Part shown: in pieces, positions 8,065 to 15,027 of the stretch
How positions within the stretch are numbered: the stretch's first letter is position 1
Layout of the letters: each line of letters starts with the position of its first letter
Assembly (NCBI GenBank): GCA_002408465.1
Contig: DHSM01000004.1
Coordinates: 84,556-121,982 of the forward strand
Source: Firmicutes bacterium UBA5286
GTDB taxonomy: Bacteria > Bacillota > Proteinivoracia > UBA4975
Length of the DNA stretch: 37,427 bases
Direction of reading: 5' to 3'
The notes under the pieces: generated by a model
Seen by the model: only the letters and a program-made list of their open reading frames with translations
Databases searched by the model: none
What the model was told of the DNA's origin: nothing
Program-made: the position numbers and the translations under genes

Positions 8065-8103
8065 AATAACTGTATCAGGGCCACCGACCCTGATACAGTT
8101 ATT
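8065..8103. terminator. Perfect 16-bp hairpin between convergent genes
   Basis: AATAACTGTATCAGGG (8065-8080) pairs exactly with the arm at 8088-8103, with a 7-base loop. It lies between the stop codon of the plus-strand Lrp gene and the stop of the minus-strand transporter, so it probably ends both transcripts. The U-tracts on both sides are weak. Confidence 0.7.
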
Positions 8104-8118
8104 CAATTTGCAGCAGGG

Positions 8119-9408
8119 TTAGAGGAACATGGACACTAATAATCCTGCCAAAACGAGGATAATAGAGCCGCCAATCCTGGACGAAAACGCCGCGAAGGGT
8201 AGCAGCTGCATCCGTTTAGCAGCCGACAATACTGCCAGATCACCAGTTTGGGCCATGTTTGCCATACATAAACCGCCGGAAATGGAGGACTCTACAAAAT
8301 ACAGACCAACAAAATGACCTACCAAACCAGCGCCAATTGCAGCACCTAATACAGTAGCAACGATGACTAACAGGTAGGACACATTGGTAAGCGCCCCCAC
8401 TACTGTGGTAATATTAACAAAACCTAGGCCAATTGGGATTAACGCACCGTAAATAAGGTTTTTAGTCCATATCCGGGACCACTGAATGGTTCCCACTTCC
8501 AGGTGCTCGGGGAGCAGCTTAGCGGCCTTGGCAACGGTGAGTAGGAGAATCAACCAGACAAAAGTGTGAATACCGGGGAAGATAAATTTATTGATTAGCA
8601 AGGCAATCAGGTAGAAGCCGAGGCAAATAAGAAAACCGGCGCCTAGTGTTTTAACGTCCATCGGGGTCGTGTCGCTTTTATTGGTGTCTGCCTCTATTTC
8701 TGCCATTAACTCTTTGTCTTCGACTTTGAGGATTAGACCGTTACCCGTCAGTTTAGGACGCTTTTTACCAAGTCGGTTCAGCTGGGCACCTACCAGGATG
8801 GCAACAACGTTAGCCAGAACCACAGCAGGCATAATAGTCGAGAGGATTGTCGCTGCATCACCGCCGGTCGCTCCTGCATAAATCTGCGACAGTGGCAGAG
8901 CGCCCGCCCCAACTCCGCCGCCCATAACGGGAATAGCAATGTCAAATATTGCATCTTTTACGCCATAACCAGTAATCAAGCCTACGCCTGCAGCAGCTAA
9001 AAAAGAAACGATTATTCCCCCCAAAAGGGCTGGCACATAGCGGATTGAGGCTTTAATGATAATTTTCCGGCTCAGGGACAGGATAGCTCCAGCTACCATG
9101 ATGGCAATAAAGAACGCAAAGAAATTCATGTTATTCATAAAGTTAGTCATTATATCAGCAACGTACTGGGGCAATAGTTTAAAGTGAAGCAAAATGGCTG
9201 GCACGAAGATACATACAATTGGCCCTCCACCCAAGTAATCCTTTACAATGGGGGTCCGATCACCAATCTCCCCAAACACCAAACCCATTATTAGCATTAG
9301 ACTAAAGGCGCCTACCATGTCATTGGGAAGAGTATTGGTATAGATTAGAATGACAGCAACTGCTACAAGGATTAGAAAAACAGGCCAAGTGATATTTTTA
9401 ATGCTCAC
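8119..9408 (-). CDS. 2-hydroxycarboxylate transporter (CitS/MleP/CimH family)
   Basis: A 429-residue polytopic membrane protein with about 11-12 hydrophobic segments. The family signatures are visible: a first re-entrant loop PVMGGGVGAGALPLS and a C-terminal ISGGLCMANMAQTGDLAVLSAA followed by SSRIGGS. In CitS an Arg in the equivalent SRLGG stretch binds the substrate carboxylate. Known: 2HCT proteins move citrate, malate or related acids with Na+ or H+, or in exchange for lactate. Start GTG at 9408, about nine bases after AAGGAAGGGG. It ends the three-gene operon with the ferredoxin-fusion protein. Substrate unknown; citrate or malate feeding pyruvate to the Por complex would fit. Confidence 0.88.
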   Translation of the reverse strand: MSIKNITWPVFLILVAVAVILIYTNTLPNDMVGAFSLMLIMGLVFGEIGDRTPIVKDYLGGGPIVCIFVPAILLHFKLLPQYVADIMTNFMNNMNFFAFFIAIMVAGAILSLSRKIIIKASIRYVPALLGGIIVSFLAAAGVGLITGYGVKDAIFDIAIPVMGGGVGAGALPLSQIYAGATGGDAATILSTIMPAVVLANVVAILVGAQLNRLGKKRPKLTGNGLILKVEDKELMAEIEADTNKSDTTPMDVKTLGAGFLICLGFYLIALLINKFIFPGIHTFVWLILLLTVAKAAKLLPEHLEVGTIQWSRIWTKNLIYGALIPIGLGFVNITTVVGALTNVSYLLVIVATVLGAAIGAGLVGHFVGLYFVESSISGGLCMANMAQTGDLAVLSAAKRMQLLPFAAFSSRIGGSIILVLAGLLVSMFL

Positions 9409-9439
9409 TATTAAGTCCCCTTCCTTATAAATAAATTCG

Positions 9440-10078
9440 TTATTTCATTTCCGCTTTCAGGGCACGCTCGAATAGAAACCTAGCTTTCTCAGTATTAAAA
9501 ATCCCACAAATGCATTGCCTGCCAATTTCAGTTACTGCGTCATCCACACCCATCTTTTTTCCCTTAACTTGTTCTAAGAGGTGGGCTACTAAGTGTGAAG
9601 AGATTAGACCATGACCGCACATCGTCGTTACTTCCCGAATATGCTCAGGAGGCAAGAGATCACGGCGACCATGAATGCCGAGAACGTACTCAATACTGTG
9701 TAAATTTAGGCCGTTTGCTTTGGCAATCTCGGCTGTGTCTTCAATAAGACCGCTAACCACAACAGAGATGCCGCGATCTGCAGCTTTAATATCCCTAATC
9801 ACCCGGTTAACAGTATCCTTGTCGGAGTATACCCCCAGCAGCATCGGAGTCTTGTTTTCGATCTTCTCGATGATGGTCTCAGCAGGAGTTGTCAGGAGCA
9901 TACCTGTACTAACTCCGCCACCGTTAATGGGCTTATAGCTGTACATTATTCTCCAGATGTCCCGTAACTTATCACCAATGTCTTCCCGATTATTAAAGCC
10001 CTTCGCAGGCATAACCAAAACCACATAATCACGCTTGTACGTCTCGAGTGTACCTTCTCGGAAGTTTGTATGGGTCAA
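9440..10078 (-). CDS. Conserved protein of unknown function with three Cys
   Basis: A 212-residue soluble protein; I do not recognise a characterised family. Visible: an N-terminal domain with NGGGVSTGMLLTTPAE, then LGIHGRRDLLPPEHIREV, a TTMCGHGLIS motif (C154) and QCICGIF (C189, C191) near the C-terminus. Three Cys in Gly/His-rich settings hint at an Fe-S cluster or metal site, possibly completed by a partner. The TTG start at 10078 is supported by AAAGGGGGTG upstream. It lies between a ferredoxin-fusion gene (15 bases) and the 2HCT transporter (31 bases) on one strand, so all three are probably co-transcribed. A redox or regulatory role in organic-acid metabolism is a guess. Confidence 0.7.
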   Translation of the reverse strand: MTHTNFREGTLETYKRDYVVLVMPAKGFNNREDIGDKLRDIWRIMYSYKPINGGGVSTGMLLTTPAETIIEKIENKTPMLLGVYSDKDTVNRVIRDIKAADRGISVVVSGLIEDTAEIAKANGLNLHSIEYVLGIHGRRDLLPPEHIREVTTMCGHGLISSHLVAHLLEQVKGKKMGVDDAVTEIGRQCICGIFNTEKARFLFERALKAEMK

Positions 10079-10093
10079 AGAGACACCCCCTTT

Positions 10094-10792
10094 CTATGGC
10101 CTTCCCAAGCCCAGATTAATTTTTGCTGCGGGAGAAACTGTGTAGCCTCTGGAACTAAAGAATTCCGCCTTAGGATATTTCTGCTCGTTCCCTCCGGCAT
10201 AAAAAGCCGCCAGACTAAATACCGTATCTATTTCATCTTTTACTTTATCTAGAACTTCTAGGACCTGGCCAACCTGCTCTTCCTTTACTGTAAACTCCAC
10301 GATTGCCGATAATACACGTTCATTAAGTATTTCTTGTTGTAGCTGACCCGTGGCCTGATCACTCATCAGGGCAGTAACTGGAGTCCTGGGCGCAAAATTT
10401 ACTCCGATTTTTGCCAGGGCGGTAGTTACTTTTTCTAAATCGGAAAAGCTGCCGCTGATGCCTGGGCGACCAATTTCCACTGTCATTCCGACATTGCCAG
10501 GAGCGACTAAATTTGTGACATCATTGGTCTTGACCTCTTCGGTACCCCGTCCCATGTCTTGGGTTGATTCATGTTTGCCCAGCGGGTCACTAAATATTGA
10601 TCGCAAAACCCGGGGCCACTCAAGTTTTTCCCGCACAAACGCATCGGTGGGGCATACATGACTGCGCAGACATACATTGCACTCCACGCATTTATCCAGA
10701 TTTACCTGAACCTCATCCCCTTCAATGGCCTGAACAGGACAGTAAGGCTTACAGAGTCCGCAATTGACACATTTCGATTTATCAATCCGCAT
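10094..10792 (-). CDS. 2[4Fe-4S] ferredoxin domain fused to an unknown C-terminal domain
   Basis: 232 residues. The N-terminal ferredoxin part has CVNCGLCKPYCP (C8, C11, C14, C18) and CVECNVC...VCP (C35, C38, C41, C47). The last spacing is five residues instead of the usual three, so the second cluster may be altered. After a linker with MGRGTEEVKTNDVT come about 140 residues with an alpha/beta, ACT-like look (MTVEIGRPGISGSFSDLEKV; VEFTVKEEQVGQVLEVLDKV). The ATG at 10792 follows AGGAGGAGG. First gene of the operon with the Cys-protein and the 2HCT transporter. Inferred: an electron carrier or redox sensor whose C-terminal domain binds a ligand or partner. Confidence 0.75.
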   Translation of the reverse strand: MRIDKSKCVNCGLCKPYCPVQAIEGDEVQVNLDKCVECNVCLRSHVCPTDAFVREKLEWPRVLRSIFSDPLGKHESTQDMGRGTEEVKTNDVTNLVAPGNVGMTVEIGRPGISGSFSDLEKVTTALAKIGVNFAPRTPVTALMSDQATGQLQQEILNERVLSAIVEFTVKEEQVGQVLEVLDKVKDEIDTVFSLAAFYAGGNEQKYPKAEFFSSRGYTVSPAAKINLGLGRP

Positions 10793-11646
10793 GATTACAC
10801 CTCCTCCTTACATATACGGCTGGCGTTTGTTAATCAGTCAAGCCGTTACTGTTAATATTCTGGAGACATCACGGGTATTCCTTTTAACAATAGAATACGT
10901 TTTGGAGCGAATCGCTAACTTGAGTAAATATTAGAAAGCTTTTTCTCCGAAATGTTAAGGCACCGCTTTACAGTAATCTAAAATTTCCTGCCCTGGTGTA
11001 CCTTTCCTTTGGGCTCTGCACAATATCTGACAAAACTATCACTTGTTTGAGTTTTACGCTCATAAAAATGCTTAAAATGAAGCAGACTAACGGAAATAAC
11101 CCGGAAACATTGCAGTGGATAAATTATGATGATGTTGGCTAAGAACGTTACCCTTAAAGACATTGTCCCCTGTTATGATGAATTTTAATGAGTAAGACCT
11201 CGGCCCATACACCCCTGAAAGATAATAAGATCAAGCACCTTTCAAGTAATTAACCTGGACGGAAATGAAGAAAGGCTCCCCGAAGATATGGGAGACTCCA
11301 GAGCACAGAGTATATTCAAACATTAAAATGCCTCCTTGGCGCAAAGGAGGCCTAGAAAATGTTCTGCTAGGAAATCAAATTGCGCCGAATTCATCCCTGG
11401 CGTAAAAATGAAAGCTCATGGAAGCTTTGATTAAACCCCAACAGGCAATAACAATGCTCATTCCCTGGAATCCTAGGAAAGCTGTATTTTCGATTCAGAA
11501 GATAGCGTTTTCCCGGTTCGCTTTACTGACAAAGGATTAGAAGATAATGAGTAAATAACCTTGATTATTTCTCTTGTTTTAGTTATAGTTAATGTATCGG
11601 AACAGAGATTGTTTCAGCATCCGAAATTCAAATTAGGAGTGATACT
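10793..11646. other. 854-base intergenic region
   Basis: It separates the minus-strand ferredoxin operon from the plus-strand sugar-phosphate operon. It holds a hairpin repeat (11304-11361, listed separately) and otherwise short frames without ribosome sites or recognisable domains. No known riboswitch or tRNA was seen. The last 60 bases contain the promoter/leader of the isomerase gene. Confidence 0.5.
11304..11361. repeat. Hairpin repeat element, copy A
   Basis: Starts CACAGAG-TATATTCA and contains the stem GCCTCCTT / AAGGAGGC around GGCGCA. A second copy with the same flank and identical stem-loop lies at 20932-20991. The two copies bracket the sugar-phosphate/PTS island. Confidence 0.6.
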
Positions 11647-12351
11647 TTGCATACGAAACGTATTCTCAAACCGCCATTTTTCGAAATCGGACCCAAACAG
11701 TATCTTTACGGTGAAGAGGTTCTTGAACTTGCGCTGATAGCGGAAGAAGCCTCAAAAAAACACGGAGTTCAGGTCATTTTCACTACGCCTTTTCCTGACA
11801 TTCGCATGGTTGCCAAGGCAACAGAAAATTTGATCGTATTTGCTCCTTCAATGGACAATATCCCTGTCGGACGGGGCCTTGCAAATATATTGCCCGAGTC
11901 TGTCAGAGCTGCTGGCGCAGATGGAGTAATGCTGAACCATGTAGAAAAACAGCTTTCCTATCTCACCTTGAAAAATACTATGGATCGTGCAAATGAGTTA
12001 AACATGCTGACCCTGATTTGCACCGACTCATCCGTTGAAGCGAAAGCCGCAGCGCTTCTTGCTCCCACGGTAATAACCGCTGAGCCCAATGACCTTATCG
12101 GCACAGGAAAAGTAAGTGACCTCACATATATTCGTGAGTCAGTCAACGCGATACACTCTATTAATCCTGATATTTATGTTCTTATCGGAGCAGGCATCTC
12201 CTGCGGCAAGGATGTCTACAATGTTATCCGCGAGGGAGCTGATGCCTCAGGTTCATCAAGCGCCGTTGCCTGCGCAAAAGATAAACGCGCAATCGTCAAT
12301 GAAATGCTGCAGGCCGCCCGCCAGGCATGGGATGAGCGTACTTCTAAATAA
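11647..12351 (+). CDS. Divergent triose-phosphate-isomerase-like TIM-barrel sugar-phosphate isomerase
   Basis: 234 residues, close in length and style to the short archaeal type of triose-phosphate isomerase. Candidate catalytic residues: K17 in GPKQYLYG, H98 in LNHVEK and E146 in TAEPNDLIGTG; the phosphate loop GAGISCGKDV and C-terminal GADASGSSSAV are present. The usual Asn before the catalytic Lys (N-x-K) is replaced by Gly (G-P-K), and the LNHSE motif is LNHVE, so the substrate may differ from triose phosphate. TTG start at 11647, seven bases after AGGAG. First gene of a plus-strand operon with sugar-phosphate isomerase and epimerase genes. Known analogue: EryH, a TIM paralogue acting on erythrulose phosphate. 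Substrate unknown. Confidence 0.8.
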   Translation: MHTKRILKPPFFEIGPKQYLYGEEVLELALIAEEASKKHGVQVIFTTPFPDIRMVAKATENLIVFAPSMDNIPVGRGLANILPESVRAAGADGVMLNHVEKQLSYLTLKNTMDRANELNMLTLICTDSSVEAKAAALLAPTVITAEPNDLIGTGKVSDLTYIRESVNAIHSINPDIYVLIGAGISCGKDVYNVIREGADASGSSSAVACAKDKRAIVNEMLQAARQAWDERTSK

Positions 12352-12397
12352 GCAAGCAAAGATCTAATCTTAAGCAAATATAATTGGAGGGTAAACA

Positions 12398-12895
12398 ATG
12401 AAAGTCTATCGCGAGCCAATCACAGTTCATTCAGAAGGTCTGCACCCTACATTCCACGATGTTACAAAGCAGGTAAAAGAAATTGTGGCAAAATCCGGTG
12501 TCAAGAATGGTATCTGCGTTGTTTATTCACATCACACAACCTGCTCTGTCATGATTCAGGAATGCTCCCATGATTACACCTATTTTGGCCTTGAGTATCT
12601 CCAGCAGGACCTGTGCAACATTATGGAAAAGCTGGTTCCCACTTGCCGTGTAGAGCATCAGTACATGCATCCAGGTGAAAAACACATTGAATTCGCATAC
12701 TCTGTCGGCGATGAACCGTTCGCGTCCCTCAACACCGATGCCCACCTTCGTTCAATCTTCTTCGGCAGAAGCGAGAGCATTGTCATTGCCGACGGTGAAA
12801 TGGATCTCGGACAGTTTGGCTACGTTTACTTCATCGACTGGGACCAGGTTCGTGCCCGCGAACGTCAAGTTCAGGTCCAGATCATAGGCGAATAA
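12398..12895 (+). CDS. YjbQ/UPF0047 family protein
   Basis: A 165-residue single-domain protein. Signatures: VVYSHHTTCSVMIQEC near residue 42, LNTDAHLRSIFFGRSESI and the C-terminal GEMDLGQFGYVYFIDWD followed by RERQVQVQIIG. Conserved His residues (HHTT, DAHL) are family hallmarks. Known: YjbQ proteins show secondary thiamine-phosphate-synthase activity in vitro, but their true role is unsettled. GGAGGG lies ahead of the ATG. Placement inside a sugar-phosphate operon is notable and suggests a job in sugar-phosphate chemistry here, which is inference. Confidence 0.87.
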   Translation: MKVYREPITVHSEGLHPTFHDVTKQVKEIVAKSGVKNGICVVYSHHTTCSVMIQECSHDYTYFGLEYLQQDLCNIMEKLVPTCRVEHQYMHPGEKHIEFAYSVGDEPFASLNTDAHLRSIFFGRSESIVIADGEMDLGQFGYVYFIDWDQVRARERQVQVQIIGE

Positions 12896-12904
12896 TGAGC
12901 TACA

Positions 12905-12935
12905 CAGTTGGCAGACCAAATTGGCCTGCCAACTG
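12905..12935 (+). other. Intercistronic hairpin
   Basis: CAGTTGGCA (12905-12913) pairs with TGCCAACTG (12927-12935), with a 13-base loop. It lies between the YjbQ and SIS-protein genes, has no T-tract, and may stabilise or process the mRNA. Confidence 0.5.
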
Positions 12936-12952
12936 CATATAGGAGGCATCCC

Positions 12953-13504
12953 ATGAACGTATTAGATTACTCAAAGAGAATAACGGATGAAATCCAAGAA
13001 ATTCTCGCTGCCATGAATCCTGAGCAAGCTGAAAAAATGGCAACAGAAATCCTGTCGGCAAAACGGGTGTTTTTAGCCGGCGCGGGGCGTTCTCTGCTGA
13101 TGCTAAAGGCATTCGCAATGAGGCTGATGCATGCTGGCTTTACGGCATATGTAGCCGGAGAAACGGTGACTCCTGCTATTACAGAGGAGGATATGCTGGT
13201 AGTCGGAACCGGCTCCGGCGAAACTGCAACCTTGCGCGTTGTTGTTGAAAAAGCTAAAAAAGTCGGCGCAAAAATCGGCGTGTTGTCAACCAAAAAAAAT
13301 TCTTCAATCGCGCAGATGGCAGATTATGCGCTGATTATACCGGCTTCAATCAATCATCTAGAAATCGGCAAGTCTTGGCAGCCCGGCGGAAACTCGTTTG
13401 AACAAAGCTTGTTGATTATCCTTGATGCCATGTTGATTAAGCTGGCAGAAGCAAAAGGTGTTGATATCTCAAAAGGTCTTAATCTGCACGCAAATCTTGA
13501 ATAA
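12953..13504 (+). CDS. 6-phospho-3-hexuloisomerase-like SIS-domain isomerase
   Basis: 183 residues, one SIS domain. Motifs: FLAGAGRSLLMLKAFAMRLMHAGFTAYV, GETVTPAI, VVGTGSGETATL and the C-terminal GNSFEQSLLIILDAMLIKLAE, all typical of hexuloisomerase (HxlB/Phi). Known reaction: arabino-3-hexulose 6-phosphate to fructose 6-phosphate. I chose ATG 12953, five bases after AGGAGGCATCCC begins its spacing; the earlier in-frame start has no ribosome site. No hexulose-phosphate synthase is in the window, so formaldehyde fixation is not supported. It more likely isomerises another keto-sugar phosphate delivered by the nearby PTS. Confidence 0.85.
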   Translation: MNVLDYSKRITDEIQEILAAMNPEQAEKMATEILSAKRVFLAGAGRSLLMLKAFAMRLMHAGFTAYVAGETVTPAITEEDMLVVGTGSGETATLRVVVEKAKKVGAKIGVLSTKKNSSIAQMADYALIIPASINHLEIGKSWQPGGNSFEQSLLIILDAMLIKLAEAKGVDISKGLNLHANLE

Positions 13505-13516
13505 GGAGAATACCTG

Positions 13517-14164
13517 ATGATTGTTTCACCATCTTTATTTGCGGCATGTTCCGCACGATATGGAGAAGAGGTTGCTGCCGTTGAAGCTGCAGGGGCTGAA
13601 TACTTGCATATTGATGTTATGGATGGCTCCTTTGTCCCCAACATGTCCTTCGGGCCCAATATTTTGGAGGGAATAAGGCCAATCAGCAATCTGTATTTTG
13701 ACGTTCACCTCATGATTCACCATCCTGAAAATTTCGCAAAACGGTTTATTGATGCAGGCGCTGACTGCATAACTGTACATTATGAGGCTACGGACAAGCT
13801 GAGGGAAATCGGCAAAATATGTTCGCAAAACGACGTCGGATTTGGAATATCCCTGTGCCCGCAGACACCTGTTTGCAGCATTGCACAATATCAAGATATT
13901 ATGGATATTCTTTTGCTTATGAGCATACATCCTGGAATCGGCGGTCAGAAATTTATGCCTGAGGCTGCTGACAGAATCAAGGAAGCTGCCAAGATGCGAA
14001 AACAATCAGACTCAAGCTATCTAATCAGCGTTGACGGTGGCATCAACCCCACTACTGCTGCAGTGTGCCGTGAAGCCGGCGCCGACATTGTGGTTGCAGG
14101 CCGTTCTGTATTTTCCGCAATAAATCCTAAGTCAATAATAGATACCATCAAAAATGGCAGCTGA
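13517..14164 (+). CDS. Ribulose-phosphate 3-epimerase-like TIM-barrel epimerase
   Basis: 215 residues with the family motifs SPSLFAACSARYGEEV, HIDVMDGSFVPNMSFGP, DVHLMIHHPENF, ISVDGGINPTTA and VVAGRSVF. Metal-binding His and the two catalytic Asp residues are present. The usual M-x-VNPGFGGQ loop reads MSIHPGIGGQKF, with His for Asn, suggesting a paralogue rather than the housekeeping enzyme. Known relatives include Rpe (ribulose 5-P to xylulose 5-P) and AlsE (allulose 6-P to fructose 6-P). It follows the SIS gene by 12 bases in the same operon. Its exact sugar is unknown. Confidence 0.88.
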   Translation: MIVSPSLFAACSARYGEEVAAVEAAGAEYLHIDVMDGSFVPNMSFGPNILEGIRPISNLYFDVHLMIHHPENFAKRFIDAGADCITVHYEATDKLREIGKICSQNDVGFGISLCPQTPVCSIAQYQDIMDILLLMSIHPGIGGQKFMPEAADRIKEAAKMRKQSDSSYLISVDGGINPTTAAVCREAGADIVVAGRSVFSAINPKSIIDTIKNGS

Positions 14165-14189
14165 GAACTTCATTCAATGAGGTGAATTT

Positions 14190-14972
14190 ATGCCACAAAG
14201 TAACAGTTTGAAAATTGATTCACGGAGAAATAAGATTTTGGAGATTCTCTACCGTGATGGCCAGGTTCGCGTTTCACAGCTCAGTGAACTGTTAGGGGCC
14301 ACAGTTGTAACCATACGCAATGACCTCAATGAGCTGGAAAAAAGGGGTTACCTTGAACGGGTCCAGGGGGGAGCCAAGCAATCATCGAAGAATTACCATA
14401 ATCTTTTTTTCGAGCGCTGCAAGCAGGAAAATGAATCCTTAAAAAAGGGCATTGCCATTGCTACAGCAAACCTTATCAAGGATGGGGAGACCATTTTCAT
14501 CAACTCCGGCACCACAACGTACTTTACTGCTATCCAGCTGAAACAGCATCGCAATTTAAATATAGTAACCAACTCTATTTATTGTGCAATGGAGCTTGGC
14601 GACGTGCCTGCATTTCGCGTTAAACTGTTGGGCGGCGATATAAACAACCAGTACTTATTTCTATATGGACACGACTGCCTTGAACAACTGAAGCGCTACC
14701 GGGCAGACAAGACAATATTGTCTGTCAGCGGGATCAGCTGCAGCAAAACGGGAATTACAACCTACCACCCAGAAGAGGCCGCCATGGACCGCCTAATGAT
14801 GGAACGCTCGAAGCAGACAATAGTTGTCGCCGATTCAACTAAGTTTGGGCATGAAGGATTTTATCACGTTTCCCAGCTTGACAATATTGACATGTTGGTC
14901 ACTAATAGCAATGTTGACAAACAGGCGGCAGCCGAGTTGGATAATTACGGCGTCGAAGTTGTTTTGTGCTGA
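14190..14972 (+). CDS. DeoR-family transcriptional regulator
   Basis: 260 residues: N-terminal winged HTH (RRNKILEILYRDGQVRVSQL; VVTIRNDLNELEKRGYLERVQGGA) and a C-terminal sugar-phosphate-sensing domain with FINSGTTTYFTAIQL and VVADSTKFG. Known: DeoR proteins are repressors released by a phosphorylated sugar. It is the last gene of the isomerase/epimerase operon, so it probably controls that operon, and perhaps the convergent PTS genes, in response to a pathway intermediate. Confidence 0.92.
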   Translation: MPQSNSLKIDSRRNKILEILYRDGQVRVSQLSELLGATVVTIRNDLNELEKRGYLERVQGGAKQSSKNYHNLFFERCKQENESLKKGIAIATANLIKDGETIFINSGTTTYFTAIQLKQHRNLNIVTNSIYCAMELGDVPAFRVKLLGGDINNQYLFLYGHDCLEQLKRYRADKTILSVSGISCSKTGITTYHPEEAAMDRLMMERSKQTIVVADSTKFGHEGFYHVSQLDNIDMLVTNSNVDKQAAAELDNYGVEVVLC

Positions 14973-14994
14973 TTTTTGCGCTACTTTAATAAAC

Positions 14995-15026
14995 ATAAGG
15001 CGACAGACTTTAGTCTGCCGCCTTAT
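14995..15026. terminator. Hairpin between convergent deoR-type and HPr-enzyme I genes
   Basis: ATAAGGCG (14995-15002) pairs with CGCCTTAT (15019-15026), enclosing a second stem AGAC/GTCT. It lies between two stop codons and probably serves both strands. Confidence 0.7.
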
Positions 15027-15027
15027 A

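Noticed and set aside
10978..11163. 61-codon minus-strand frame in the 10.8-11.6 kb gap
   Set aside because: Composition looks non-coding (Ile/Phe/His-rich, no ribosome site, no domain).
12953..14164. Formaldehyde-fixing RuMP operon (hexulose-phosphate synthase plus hexuloisomerase)
   Set aside because: The barrel protein next to the SIS isomerase has Rpe motifs (HIDVMDGSFVPN), not those of hexulose-phosphate synthase, so the fixation step is missing.
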